Counted from the stretch's first letter, positions 27,116 through 36,877 are shown. The stretch is 64,000 bases of DNA from Boseongicola sp. (GCA_028824715.1 JAPPCV010000053.1:21808-85807); one strand, 5' to 3'. The notes: a model not told the origin generated them from the sequence alone. Numbers and translations are program-made.

Positions 27116-29563
27116 TCAAGCCCTCACCCTTGCCGCTTTTGGATCATACATCGGCGCAAGGCTGGCCGCCGCCTTGACGCGATTTCCCGCAATCTCGATC
27201 TCGTAGCGCGAAGCCAGCACATCTTCGGCACTCTCGCCTTCGCATGGCACGTAACCCATGCCGATCGCCCCGCCCAGCGCATGCCCGTAGTTTGCCGAGG
27301 TCACGATGCCCACGATCTCGCCATCTCGAACCAAGGGCTCGTTGTGAAACAGCACAGGCTCCGGGTCCTCGAGCATGAACTGCACGAGGCGACGCCTGAG
27401 ACCCTCTTCCCTCTTCCTGAGCACGGCGTCGCGGCCGACGAATGCCTCCTTGGAACCGGTCTTGACCGCGAATCCCAGTCCGGCTTCCAGCACATGGTCC
27501 TCGTCGGTAATGTCGTGGCCAAAGTGTCTGAAAGCCTTCTCGATCCGGCAAGAATCCATCGCGTGAAGGCCGGCAAGCCTGAGACCGAGTTCCTCTCCCG
27601 CATCCAGGAGCGTCTCGAAGACATGCGCGGCCAGGTCGCTCGAGGCATAGATTTCCCAACCCAGTTCGCCGACATAGGAAATCCGGTGCACGCGTGCGAG
27701 CCCCATTCCAAGCTCGACTTCCCTGGCAGTGCCAAAAGGGAATGCCGCGTTCGAAAAGTCGTCCGGCGAAACCGCCCGCATCACCTCCCGCGACCCGGGA
27801 CCCATGAGGGGGAAGACTGCCTCGCCGGCCGTGACATCCAGAATGACCGCAACGTCATCCCCCTGATGCCGACGGAGCCAGGCAAGATCGCGCTGCACAG
27901 TGGCCGCGGGGACCACCAACAGGAATGCTGCCTCGCCGAGGCGGGTTACCGTCAGGTCACACTCGATCCCGCCCCGTTCGTTCAGCATCTGGCCGTAGGT
28001 GATCGTTCCGGGCGGACTGTCCAGGTCGCCTGCAAAGACACGTTGAAGAAAGCCGAGCGCTCCGGGACCTTCGACCCGGATCTTGCCGAACGAGGACATG
28101 TCCAGAAGTCCAACGCCCTCCCGCATGGCCATGTGCTCGTCCCTCTGGTTCCGGAACCAGTTCTGGCGCTGCCAGTCATGGCGATATTGACGCTCCTGCG
28201 CTTCCCGGGCGAACCAGTTGGCACGCTCCCATCCGGCCGTCTCCCCAAAGACCGCGCCGCGCTCCCGGAGGTGTTCATGGACCGGAGACCGTCGCACCCC
28301 GCGTGCCGTCTCGACCTGCCGGAACGGGTAGTGGTCCGCGTAGAGGAGGCCGAGTGTCTCGGACACGCGCTCCCTGAGGTACCGACGATTGCGCTGGAAC
28401 GGCTGGGCACGCCGGATGTCGACGTCCCAGAGATCGAACGGTGCGCGCCCCTCGTCAATCCACTCTGCCAACGCCATTCCCGCACCACCAGACGAAACGA
28501 TTCCGATCGAATTGTAGCCGGCCGCCACCCAGTACCCGTCAAGGTCGGGAGCCTCTCCAAGGTAGTAGCGGTCGTCCGGGGTGAAGCTCTCGGGACCGTT
28601 GAAGAACGTGTGAATGCCCGCGTCCTGGAAGAGCGGGACGCGATTCATGGCAAGTTCGAGAATCGGCTCGAAGTGCTCGTAGTCCTCCGGGAGCGTGTCG
28701 AATTCAAAGTCCTCTGAAATGCCGTCCATTCCCCACGGCTTTGCCTTGGGTTCGAATGCCCCGAGCATCATCTTGCCGGCATCGGCCTTGTAGTAGGCAC
28801 ATTCGTCCGGCACCCGGAGGACAGGCAGGTGCCCGATGCCGTCCACTGGCTCGGTAATGAGGTAGAAGTGCTCGCAGGCATGGAGCGGCAGCGTGACACC
28901 CGAGCGTGCCGCAAGCTCCCGCGCCCACATGCCGCCGCAATTGATGACGACTTCCGCGCTCGTGTGGCCCGGTTCGCCGTTGATCTCCCAATCCACGCCC
29001 GTCACCTTCCGATCGCTTTCGGTCACCGCCGTCACCCTCGCGCCCTCGGAGATCTTCACGCCCCTCATCCGCGCGCCCCGAGCCAGTGCCATCGCGATGT
29101 TCGCCGGATCGCACTGACCGTCACCCGGAAGATGAACGGCCGCCACCATGTCCTCAACGTTGACGTGGGGATACAGCGTCTTCACCTCTTCGGCGCCGAC
29201 CTCGTTCACCTCGATGCCAAAGGCGCGGGCGAGCGATGCCTGGCGCAGGACTTCTTCGCGCCGATCCTCCGTCAGGGCAACGGTGAGTGATCCGACCATC
29301 CGCAATCCTGTCGCCACGCCGGTCTCGGCCTCGAGACGCCGGTAGAGATCGGCGGAGTACTTGGCGAGCCGGGTCATGTTCTCGTTGGCCCGCAACTGCC
29401 CGATCAGCCCGGCTGCGTGCCAGGTCGTGCCGCTGGTCAGCTTCTTGCGTTCCAGGAGCAGAATGTCAGTCCAGCCCCTTTCGGCGAGGTGATACGCAAC
29501 CGAACAGCCGGACACGCCGCCGCCGATGACCACGGCGCGGGCGTGCGCGGGCAACGCGCTCAT
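27116..29563 (-). CDS. FAD-dependent demethylating oxidoreductase with GcvT domain (sarcosine/dimethylglycine dehydrogenase-like), copy 1
   Basis: An 815-residue two-domain enzyme. The N-terminal DAO flavoprotein half (about 1-380) has AVVIGGGVSGCSVAYHLAER and LTSGTTWHAAGL, the histidine-containing segment that in relatives attaches FAD covalently. The FAO_M middle and the GcvT tetrahydrofolate half (about 430-815) follow, with VGLLDMSSFGKIRVEGPGAL, SYVGELGWEIYAS and GLHAMDSCRIEKAFRHFGHD. Such enzymes oxidatively demethylate N-methyl amines and pass formaldehyde to tetrahydrofolate as 5,10-methylene-THF. It overlaps the PNPOx gene upstream by 4 bp. Methylamine specificity is not evident. Confidence 0.9.
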   Translation of the reverse strand: MSALPAHARAVVIGGGVSGCSVAYHLAERGWTDILLLERKKLTSGTTWHAAGLIGQLRANENMTRLAKYSADLYRRLEAETGVATGLRMVGSLTVALTEDRREEVLRQASLARAFGIEVNEVGAEEVKTLYPHVNVEDMVAAVHLPGDGQCDPANIAMALARGARMRGVKISEGARVTAVTESDRKVTGVDWEINGEPGHTSAEVVINCGGMWARELAARSGVTLPLHACEHFYLITEPVDGIGHLPVLRVPDECAYYKADAGKMMLGAFEPKAKPWGMDGISEDFEFDTLPEDYEHFEPILELAMNRVPLFQDAGIHTFFNGPESFTPDDRYYLGEAPDLDGYWVAAGYNSIGIVSSGGAGMALAEWIDEGRAPFDLWDVDIRRAQPFQRNRRYLRERVSETLGLLYADHYPFRQVETARGVRRSPVHEHLRERGAVFGETAGWERANWFAREAQERQYRHDWQRQNWFRNQRDEHMAMREGVGLLDMSSFGKIRVEGPGALGFLQRVFAGDLDSPPGTITYGQMLNERGGIECDLTVTRLGEAAFLLVVPAATVQRDLAWLRRHQGDDVAVILDVTAGEAVFPLMGPGSREVMRAVSPDDFSNAAFPFGTAREVELGMGLARVHRISYVGELGWEIYASSDLAAHVFETLLDAGEELGLRLAGLHAMDSCRIEKAFRHFGHDITDEDHVLEAGLGFAVKTGSKEAFVGRDAVLRKREEGLRRRLVQFMLEDPEPVLFHNEPLVRDGEIVGIVTSANYGHALGGAIGMGYVPCEGESAEDVLASRYEIEIAGNRVKAAASLAPMYDPKAARVRA

Positions 29564-30015
29564 GGGTACAGCTCCTCAAATCTGGACTTGTAGAGGGCGA
29601 TCATCTCGTCCTCGGTGGCACCGTCGTCATATGGCGGGGTCGCAAGGTGGAGCACGCGTTCCGCCCCGATGCGGACAAGATGCGAGATGCGCGACGACAG
29701 TTCGCTCCATGCATTCTCCCACATCGGGTAGAGCTCCGCGAATGACGGATCCCGTCTCTCGATGATCGTGGCCGGCCCGAAGACACGCACGCCCTTGCGG
29801 CGAAACGGGTCGACAAACACGACTTCAGCAGACGGCGCGTGGGCGAGGTTCCGGCGCGTTCCCGGCGATCGTATGTCTCCGTACGCGATCGCGTCGCCGC
29901 CAAGGGCGAGAAACGTTCCCTTCGGCGACGCAGCCGGGTCGCCGTCCGGCGTCACGGTGGCAACAACGCCCAACGGGAAATCCCGGATGATGCGCTGCGC
30001 TTCGGCGTCAAGCAT
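29560..30015 (-). CDS. Pyridoxamine 5'-phosphate oxidase-like FMN protein
   Basis: A 151-residue split beta-barrel protein of the PNPOx-like group, which binds FMN or F420-like flavin and acts as oxidoreductase or heme/flavin-related enzyme. RIIRDFPLGVVATVTPDGDPA is the usual opening strand, followed by IAYGDIRSPGTRRNLAHAPS and VVFVDPFRRKGVRVFGPATI, the FMN-phosphate region. True PdxH activity is not implied. The ATG at 30015 starts at MLDAEAQ; the upstream extension is not homologous. Its place between two FAD/GcvT enzymes suggests a role in the same pathway, perhaps handling a flavin-linked intermediate. Confidence 0.85.
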   Translation of the reverse strand: MLDAEAQRIIRDFPLGVVATVTPDGDPAASPKGTFLALGGDAIAYGDIRSPGTRRNLAHAPSAEVVFVDPFRRKGVRVFGPATIIERRDPSFAELYPMWENAWSELSSRISHLVRIGAERVLHLATPPYDDGATEDEMIALYKSRFEELYP

Positions 30016-30144
30016 GCTCAGCCCTCCCCGACACGCCGCCCGCTGCAGGGCGGCCGCGACTTGACCGCGGCGATTTCTCGCCGGAAAGATCCATGGCTTC
30101 GAACGGGCCGCCGAACCCGACAATCCGCCTCATTGCGTCCCGCG

Positions 30145-32595
30145 TCATGCCCGAAGCCTTTCGTTTTCCGGATCCCAGAGCGGGGCATCCGGCTGCACCG
30201 TTGCCCTGCAACGCTCCCCGTAGATGTCGACCTCGACTTCCGTACCTGGGACGGCAAGATCGGATCGCAGCATGCCAAGGGCGACGGAAGCGTTGACGCG
30301 GTAGCCCCACCCCCCCGAGGTGGTCTCGCCGACGACCTTGCCATCATGCCAAAGCGTCGACATGTACGGCGCGTCCGCATCTCCGGCGTCCACGGTCAGC
30401 GTGACGAAGCGCTTCGTGACGCCCATCCGCTTCTGCTCCAGCAGCGCCGCCTTCCCCGGGAAATCCGTGTTCTTGTCGAACCTGATGAAGCGGTCGAGTC
30501 CGCCCTCCAGCAGGCTGTAGTCCGAGGAAAGGTCGCCCTTCCAGGCACGGTAGCCCTTTTCGAGGCGAAGCGAGTTGAGCGCCCACATTCCGAACGGCTT
30601 CGCGCCCGCTTCCGCCAGGGCGTCCCAGATGTCCGGAGAGTCCTCGAACCGGCAATGGATCTCCCAGCCAAGCTCGCCGGCGAAGGAAACGCGGGCCAGC
30701 GAGCACTCCTTGCCCGCAATGCTGCCGTCAAGACTGATCGACAGCCACCCGGCATCGAGATCGTGGCCGTCATTGACGCTGTCGAGGATCTCGCGCGATG
30801 CCGGACCGGTCACCAGGAGGCACTCGAACTCCTTCGTGTGATTCGTCACGCTGATGCCGTCCGGCGCGTTGCGGGACAGAAGCTCGCCGTCATGCCACTC
30901 GGCGGTCGCGGCCGTGATCAGGCGCACCTCGCCGTCGCCGTGCACCGACACCGACATCTCGGTGACGATGCGCCCCCTGTCATCCGAAAAATAGGCAAGA
31001 CTGATCCGGCCATCGCCCGGCAGCCGCGACGCCGTCAGGCTGTCGACATAGGCTCGGGCGCCTGGACCCTGCACCTTGAACCGCGAGAAGCCCGTGATCG
31101 CCAGTACTCCGCAATGGTCACGGACGGCCTCGCACTCCTCGCGAATGCGCTGTTCCCACGGCCCCGACCGGTTCCAGGTCTGGGTCGCGTCGTGGCCCGT
31201 GTCATCATCCGGGCGGGCAAAGTAGTTTGCGCGTTCCCAGCCGTTGTAGGCTCCGAAGACCGCGCCGGCCCGTTCCAGCCGGTCGTGCAGCGCGGACCGC
31301 TTCCGGTCACGGCCTGCGGGCCATTCATGCCAAGGGAAATGCATCGCGTACTCGTGGCCATAGACCTCCATGCCCTTTTCGACGCAATATTCGCGATCCG
31401 TGTAGTCGGTGTATCGCCGGGGGTCGCAGGACCACATGTCCCATTCGGTCTGGCCTTCGGTCATCCATTCGGCGAGCACCTTGCCGGCGCCACCGGCCTG
31501 CGCGATGCCGAACGTGAAGACACAGGCCTCGAACGCGTTCGGCACCCCTGGCATCGGGCCAATCAGCGGATTGCCGTCAGGGGCGTAGGGAATGGGCCCG
31601 TTGATCACCTTCGCGATGCCGGACATGCCAAGCTGAGGCACGCGGGCCATGGCATCCTCGATGTAGGCCTCGAGCCGGTCGAGATCGTCCGGGTAGAGCT
31701 GGAAACTGAAATCCTCCGGCATCGGATCGTCCGGCGCGACCCAATGCGCCCGACAGTTCCTTTCGTATGGCCCCAGGTTGAAGCCGTTCTTTTCCTGCCG
31801 GAGGTAGTATGAAACGTCGACATCGCGCATCAATGGCAGCTTGCGGCCGCTGTCCTGTGTCCAGGCTGCGACCTCGGGGATCTCTTCGGACAGGAGGTAC
31901 TGGTGGCTCATCACCATCATTGGAACCGTCCGTCCTCCGAAGGGCACGAACCACTCGCCGACCCGTTGCGCGTAGTATCCTGCAGCATTGACGACGCATT
32001 CGCAGCGGATTGCGCCCTTCCCGGTCTGAACGATCCACTCGCCGTTCTCGCGGCCGATGCCGGTTGCCGGCGCGAAACGCAGGACCTGCGCACCCATGTC
32101 GCGTGCGCCTGTCGCGAGGGCCTGCGTCAGCTGCGCGGGATCGATGTCGCCATCCGTCGGGTCGTAGAGAACGCCCTCCAGGTCATGGGTCTCCATGAAG
32201 GGATACATGGACTTCGCCTCGTCCGGCGAAAGAATCTGGATGTCGATCCCCTGGTAGCGCCCCATTCCGCAGGCTCGGTGGAACTCCTGCATCCGCTCCC
32301 TCGAATGGGCCAGCCGGATGGAGCCGGTGACGTGATAGTTCATGGGGTAGCCGACGGCATCGCCCAGGCCACGATAGAGTTCGGTCGAGTAGCGCTGCAT
32401 GTTCATGATCGACCATGATGTCGAAAAGGTCGGCACGTTGCCCGCAGCATGCCATGTCGATCCGGCCGTAAGCTCGTTCTTTTCCAGCAGCACGCAGTCG
32501 GTCCATCCCGCCTTCGCAAGGTGATACAGTGCGGAAGCCCCTACTGCGCCTCCGCCGATGATGACTGCACGGGCTGTTGTCGGAAGTTCGGCCAT
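30145..32595 (-). CDS. FAD-dependent demethylating oxidoreductase with GcvT domain, copy 2
   Basis: Second 816-residue FAD/GcvT enzyme. AVIIGGGAVGASALYHLAKAG is the FAD loop and LTAGSTWHAAGNVPTFSTS the flavin-linkage segment. PYAPDGNPLIGPMPGVPNAF lies in the substrate domain, and the GcvT half has DHCGVLAITGFSRFKVQGPG, SFAGELGWEIHCRF and WALNSLRLEKGYRAWKGDLS. The sequence is clearly diverged from copy 1 (different loops and active-site lid), so the substrates probably differ. It begins 10 bp after the XRE-cupin regulator gene, and 129 bp separate its stop from the PNPOx start. Confidence 0.9.
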   Translation of the reverse strand: MAELPTTARAVIIGGGAVGASALYHLAKAGWTDCVLLEKNELTAGSTWHAAGNVPTFSTSWSIMNMQRYSTELYRGLGDAVGYPMNYHVTGSIRLAHSRERMQEFHRACGMGRYQGIDIQILSPDEAKSMYPFMETHDLEGVLYDPTDGDIDPAQLTQALATGARDMGAQVLRFAPATGIGRENGEWIVQTGKGAIRCECVVNAAGYYAQRVGEWFVPFGGRTVPMMVMSHQYLLSEEIPEVAAWTQDSGRKLPLMRDVDVSYYLRQEKNGFNLGPYERNCRAHWVAPDDPMPEDFSFQLYPDDLDRLEAYIEDAMARVPQLGMSGIAKVINGPIPYAPDGNPLIGPMPGVPNAFEACVFTFGIAQAGGAGKVLAEWMTEGQTEWDMWSCDPRRYTDYTDREYCVEKGMEVYGHEYAMHFPWHEWPAGRDRKRSALHDRLERAGAVFGAYNGWERANYFARPDDDTGHDATQTWNRSGPWEQRIREECEAVRDHCGVLAITGFSRFKVQGPGARAYVDSLTASRLPGDGRISLAYFSDDRGRIVTEMSVSVHGDGEVRLITAATAEWHDGELLSRNAPDGISVTNHTKEFECLLVTGPASREILDSVNDGHDLDAGWLSISLDGSIAGKECSLARVSFAGELGWEIHCRFEDSPDIWDALAEAGAKPFGMWALNSLRLEKGYRAWKGDLSSDYSLLEGGLDRFIRFDKNTDFPGKAALLEQKRMGVTKRFVTLTVDAGDADAPYMSTLWHDGKVVGETTSGGWGYRVNASVALGMLRSDLAVPGTEVEVDIYGERCRATVQPDAPLWDPENERLRA

Positions 32596-32605
32596 GGGCG
32601 GATCC

Positions 32606-33172
32606 TCAGTATACGGGCGGCGCGATCACCCAGATCGCGATGCAGGGTTCGGATGTGCGGTTGGCCCAGCGGAAGGGCTCGCCACGAATGCGGAAACTGT
32701 CGCCGGGTTCCAGGGCAAAGCTCTGGCGGTCGATGGTCACTTCAAGCCGACCGGCAACGATGTAGCCCACCTCCTGGGTCGGACGCACGGTGTCCTCGGA
32801 CCGCTCGGCGCCCGGAGCGAAGGTCGAGTGGACCACTTCGAAGTCATCCGTGAGGTCCGGCGACAGGAGTTCCTCGAAGAGCCCGTGCACGCGGTGACCA
32901 AGGGGACGACGGCCGCCCTTGCGGACGATGCGCCCCTCTTCGTGGGGAGCGCCCGACGACTTTCCGAAGAACGAACGCAACGGCATGTCGAGCGCGGCAG
33001 CCAACGCGTTCAGCTCTTCCATGGACGGTTCGGAGATGTCGCGCTCGACCTGGCTCAGCCAGCCAATCGAGCGGCCGATGCGCTCGCTCACTTCGGCAAG
33101 CGTCAATCCACGCTGGCGACGCAGGACCCGCAGGTCCTGTCCAAGGCTCTCGCACGCGATGGTTGCCGTCAT
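32606..33172 (-). CDS. XRE-family transcriptional regulator with C-terminal cupin
   Basis: A 188-residue PuuR/SinR-type regulator. The N-terminal HTH (about 10-65) is GQDLRVLRRQRGLTLAEVSE followed by RIGRSIGWLSQVERDISEP. A cupin ligand-binding domain (about 120-185) carries EVGYIVAGRLEVTIDRQSFA and GDSFRIRGEPFRWANRT. Relatives sense amines or amino acids. It is the first gene of the minus-strand operon, 10 bp before the second FAD/GcvT gene, so it probably regulates the catabolic cluster and itself. The ATG at 33172 is preferred; a start 24 bp upstream is possible. A strong palindrome lies 46 bp upstream. Confidence 0.88.
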   Translation of the reverse strand: MTATIACESLGQDLRVLRRQRGLTLAEVSERIGRSIGWLSQVERDISEPSMEELNALAAALDMPLRSFFGKSSGAPHEEGRIVRKGGRRPLGHRVHGLFEELLSPDLTDDFEVVHSTFAPGAERSEDTVRPTQEVGYIVAGRLEVTIDRQSFALEPGDSFRIRGEPFRWANRTSEPCIAIWVIAPPVY

Positions 33173-33217
33173 TTGTGCCTCGCTGTGACGCCACAATGCG
33201 ATTTCCGCGCAGATGTC

Positions 33218-33242
33218 GTGAAAAAGTCAACAAGTTTTTCAC
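33218..33242. promoter_or_regulatory. Palindromic operator candidate upstream of the XRE-cupin regulator
   Basis: GTGAAAAA (33218-33225) and TTTTTCAC (33235-33242) form a perfect 8-bp inverted repeat around GTCAACAAG. On the minus strand it contains TTGACT, a possible -35. The 11-mer TGAAAAAGTCA at 33219-33229 recurs at 33649-33659. Confidence 0.55.
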
Positions 33243-33685
33243 AAGACCTGAAAGATCAACCGGGGCCGTCGCGGGGCGGGCACGTGCCCGGTGTCCTTGG
33301 ATTGCCTCGACCAGATCGAAACGGGACTTCCCGCACTCTTCCAGTTTCCCGAAATCATGGGTGCGTTCTGGTCCGACACCTGAGACCGTGCATGCCCACT
33401 GGTGCAGCGGAACTTGGCGGGATGAGGCAGGATGGGCGCTTGTCCCTTGATCTTGGCCACGCATGTTTGGTCGTGCCGCCGGACCGTCGCGCATCCTCCG
33501 CTGCCCTTCAGCAGGCCCTTGCCGTCGAGGCGAAGTTCCACCCTGGACGAAAGTCCAAGACAGCCGGAATGCCCGGCTTCGCAAGGCACGCCCTGACATT
33601 GCCCAGAACCATGGATTTCCTGCCAGCCAGCCAACGGTCCTTGTCGACTGAAAAAGTCACTTTGAGCGCCCCGCTTTGAGATGGT
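33243..33685. other. Intergenic DNA between divergent catabolic operons, no gene
   Basis: No coding region with family similarity is visible. The second TGAAAAAGTCA copy lies at 33649-33659. The stretch separates the minus-strand regulator operon from the VapC fragment and the plus-strand operon. Confidence 0.5.
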
Positions 33686-33898
33686 TTGAAGACTTTGGAC
33701 AAGGGACAAATCACGCTGGCGGCACTTTCCGTACCAGTGCTTGTGGAATCATCATTTTTGCCAGGAACCGCACCCGCCGACCCTGCCGACCGGATAATCA
33801 TCGCGACGGCAAGAAAGATGAACTTGACCATTCTCACGCGCGACCGCCTGATCCTGGACTACAGCAAGGAAGGACATGTTCGCGCCATGAAGTGTTGA
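33686..33898 (+). pseudogene. VapC/PIN-domain C-terminal fragment
   Basis: A 70-residue remnant of a PIN ribonuclease toxin. The C-terminal half DPADRIIIATARKMNLTILT and RDRLILDYSKEGHVRAMKC contains the two downstream catalytic-region aspartates of VapC (DPADRI and TRDR). The first half of the domain, with the initiating DTN aspartate, is missing, and there is a stop codon directly upstream. No antitoxin gene is present. It marks old insertion or decay in the promoter region of the cluster. Confidence 0.75.
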
Positions 33899-34417
33899 CA
33901 CCGCGTCACCGCATGGCTTCGATCAGGCACATTCGGTCCCGCGGCCGCAGCCCGGTCGGGAGACCGTTTGGTTCGTGATCCAGATCAACCGGGCTGCACG
34001 ACAGATGAAGTCGGCGGAGTCGCAGGTCGCCCCGACCGCCGCTGCCGAAGTTGAACGGGGAATTGCAGCACGCGGGTCTTCATCCGACTTGCAAGAGCCA
34101 CCGCGCGCCAAGCAATGGGACGTCATCGCACGTGCAACCTTGCGACATCGCGATTGGCCGCAACTGACGGGGATTTGCTTCGTCGGCTCGCCAAAGTGAG
34201 GAGAAGAAACTCTCCTGCTGCAACGAGACTCGATCGGTGATTGGTCGTGCGTCCGGCGTCGGCCGACGGAATGCCGGAACAGCTGACTGCCGCAGCCATC
34301 AGGCGACCAGGCTGTGGTCTTCAAGAGCGACCATGCTACTTGCTCGCCCATGCGTTGACGAGGACATGACGGCGCACATAGGGTCCGCGAAACTTCCCGC
34401 GACGACGAATCGTGCCC
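33899..34417. other. 519-bp stretch with no recognisable gene
   Basis: Small open frames only, with no family similarity. It should hold the promoter and leader of the plus-strand operon starting at 34418, but no strong -35/-10 pair is obvious. Confidence 0.45.
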
Positions 34418-36877
34418 ATGCCAAAGCAAGTCCTTCCCAGCCATGCCCGGGTCGTCATCGTCGGTGGCGGCATCATGGGCTGCGGCCTCGCATACCATCT
34501 CGGCCACGAGGGTTGGGGCGAGGACACCGTGCTTCTCGAAAAGGCCGAGCTGACCAGCGGGTCGACCTGGCATGCCGCCGGCCAGATCACGCGCTCCACC
34601 AGCTCATACGGCCTCGGGCGGATGGTCGACTACAACATCAGCCTCTATGCCGGACTGCTTGAACAGGAGACCGGGCAGCCGGTGACATGGCACGGATGCG
34701 GATCGCTGAGGCTGGCCTATACCGAGGACGAAATGGACTGGCTTCGCCAGACGCTCTCGGTCGGCCGCGCGCTTGGCTTCGACATTGAACTCGTCGACCC
34801 GGAGTTCATTGCCTGCAAGCACCCGTTCTACAACCTCGACGGCGTGCTTGGCGCCCTCCACACGCCGGATGACGGCCACGTCGACCCGTCGAACGCGACC
34901 ATGGCCCTTGCAACCGGCGCCCGACAGATGGGAGTCAGGATCTTCCGCCGCTGTCGCGCCCTGAATGTCTCAACGAACGATGCCGGAGAATGGGTGGTCG
35001 AGACGGAAAGGGGCACGATCACGTGCGAGCACGTGGTCAATTCGGGAGGCACCTACGCCCGGCAGATGGGGGAATGGTCGGGCCTGCAATTGCCCATGAC
35101 CTCGATGACGCATCACTACCTGGTCACCGAACCGGTGCCGGAATTCCAGGATCTCGAGAGGGAACTTCCCGTCGTTCGGGATGACAGGATGGTCTCGGGG
35201 TACATCCGGATGGAACAGGAACGGGGCCTCATCGGGATCTACGAAAAGGAGAACCCGAATTCCGTCTGGCACGACCATTGCCCCTGGGAAGCCGAGAACG
35301 AACTGTTCGACGCCGACTACGACCGCATCATGCCCTGGCTTGCCAACGCCCTTGACCGAATGCCGGCACTTGCCGAGCTCGGCATCGTGCGGGAGGTGCA
35401 CGGCGCCATCAGCCACCCGCCGGACGGCAACCCGCTGATCGGTCCTGCGCCGGGCGCACGCAACTACTGGTGCTGCTGCGGCACGCAGATCGGCATCGGA
35501 TGGGGACCTGGCCTGTCCCGGGAACTGGCGCGATGGATGGTCCACGGTGCGGCGGACATCTCGATGCGCGAGCTCGATCCTCGCCGATTCGGGACCTACG
35601 CGACGAAGAGCTGGCAGGTGACGAAGGCGCACGAGGACTATTGCCTGCGCCACGAAATCCCGTTTCCGGATTTCAATCGCCTCGCGGGTCGGCCAGTCAA
35701 GCCCTCGCCCGTCCATGACCTGCTCAACGACAGGGGCGCAGTGCACGAGGAGGTGTTCGGCTTTGAACGGCCCCGCTGGTTCGCGAGAGACGGCGTCGCG
35801 CAGCGCGACCACTACTCCTTCCGCCGGAACGTCGTGCACGACATGATTGCCGAGGAGGTGCGGGCGGTCCGCGAGCGGGTCGGCCTCATGGACATCACGG
35901 CGTTCACGAAAGTCGAGGTCGCCGGTCCCCAGGCCCGCGATTTCCTGGATCGCCTGATCGCGAACCGGTTGCCGTCCAAGGACGGATCGGTGGCGCTGAC
36001 GCACATGCTGAACCGGCGCGGACGGATCGAGCTCGAAGCCACGATCACGCGCCTGAGCGCCGAGCGCTACTACCTTGTCTGCGCCGCGTTCTTCGAGAAC
36101 GTCCTGATCGACCACCTGCGCAACCACATTGCCGGGGAGGACGTGGCGATCGCCTCGCGCTCCGAAACCTGGTCGGCGCTGGCCCTGAGCGGCCCCCGGG
36201 CGCGCGAGGTGTTGAAAGCCTGCACGGACGCCGACCTTTCCAACGCCGGCTTCCGCTGGCTTTCGGCGCGGCACATCACGGTTGCCGACCACCCGTTGCT
36301 GGCCCTCCGAATGTCCTATGCGGGCGAGCTTGGCTGGGAGCTCCACATGCCGAATGACGCCTGCCGGACGGTGCATGAAGCGCTCCGGGAAGCTGGAACT
36401 CCGCATGGAATCGCCGACTACGGCAGCTTTGCGATGAACACTCTGCGGATGGAAAAGGCGTTCAAGGGCGCGCGCGAGCTGACGAACGAAGTGACGCTTC
36501 CCGAAGCCGATGTCATGCCGTTCGTCAGCCTTGACAAGGAGTTTCTCGGCGCAGGCGCAACGAGACGCAGCGCCAAGGCCGCATCGGCGGGAACAATGCC
36601 CTGGATCTGCGCCTATCTCGAAATCGAGCCCGATGGCGTCAATGACGGGCATGGCGGCGAGGCGGTCCTGCGGGACGGACAGGTCATCGGCGCCACGACG
36701 TCCGTCGCCTATGGCCACAGCGTCGGCAAGATCCTGGCATTCGCCTATGTCGATCAGGCCGCACACATGCCCGGTGCGGAGGTCGAGGTGGTGATTGCCG
36801 GAATGTCCCGGAAGGGAAGGATTCTGTCAGAGGCTGCCCATGACCCGGCCTCGAACCTGCCACGCACTGACGGATGA
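34418..36877 (+). CDS. FAD-dependent demethylating oxidoreductase with GcvT domain, copy 3
   Basis: Third FAD/GcvT enzyme in the region, 819 residues. ARVVIVGGGIMGCGLAYHLG is the FAD loop and LTSGSTWHAAGQITRSTSSY the flavin-linkage segment. ISHPPDGNPLIGPAPGARNY follows in the first half. The GcvT half has ERVGLMDITAFTKVEVAGPQ, SYAGELGWELHMPN, and FAMNTLRMEKAFKGARELTN. It is divergent from the regulator operon and may have its own substrate. The ATG at 34418 is chosen; a GTG two codons upstream is equally possible, and neither has a clear ribosome site. Confidence 0.9.
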   Translation: MPKQVLPSHARVVIVGGGIMGCGLAYHLGHEGWGEDTVLLEKAELTSGSTWHAAGQITRSTSSYGLGRMVDYNISLYAGLLEQETGQPVTWHGCGSLRLAYTEDEMDWLRQTLSVGRALGFDIELVDPEFIACKHPFYNLDGVLGALHTPDDGHVDPSNATMALATGARQMGVRIFRRCRALNVSTNDAGEWVVETERGTITCEHVVNSGGTYARQMGEWSGLQLPMTSMTHHYLVTEPVPEFQDLERELPVVRDDRMVSGYIRMEQERGLIGIYEKENPNSVWHDHCPWEAENELFDADYDRIMPWLANALDRMPALAELGIVREVHGAISHPPDGNPLIGPAPGARNYWCCCGTQIGIGWGPGLSRELARWMVHGAADISMRELDPRRFGTYATKSWQVTKAHEDYCLRHEIPFPDFNRLAGRPVKPSPVHDLLNDRGAVHEEVFGFERPRWFARDGVAQRDHYSFRRNVVHDMIAEEVRAVRERVGLMDITAFTKVEVAGPQARDFLDRLIANRLPSKDGSVALTHMLNRRGRIELEATITRLSAERYYLVCAAFFENVLIDHLRNHIAGEDVAIASRSETWSALALSGPRAREVLKACTDADLSNAGFRWLSARHITVADHPLLALRMSYAGELGWELHMPNDACRTVHEALREAGTPHGIADYGSFAMNTLRMEKAFKGARELTNEVTLPEADVMPFVSLDKEFLGAGATRRSAKAASAGTMPWICAYLEIEPDGVNDGHGGEAVLRDGQVIGATTSVAYGHSVGKILAFAYVDQAAHMPGAEVEVVIAGMSRKGRILSEAAHDPASNLPRTDG

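Noticed and set aside
26837..28717. Long antisense open frame of about 626 codons opposite a FAD/GcvT gene
   Set aside because: Codon-position GC bias opens antisense frames in this DNA; the sense strand carries clear enzyme motifs.
29839..31812. Antisense frame of about 657 codons
   Set aside because: Shadow of the second FAD/GcvT gene, with no recognisable domain.
33508..33837. Minus-strand frame with a signal-peptide-like N-terminus
   Set aside because: It is antisense to the VapC fragment and has no family similarity; the hydrophobic start mirrors the antisense of an Ile/Ala-rich segment.
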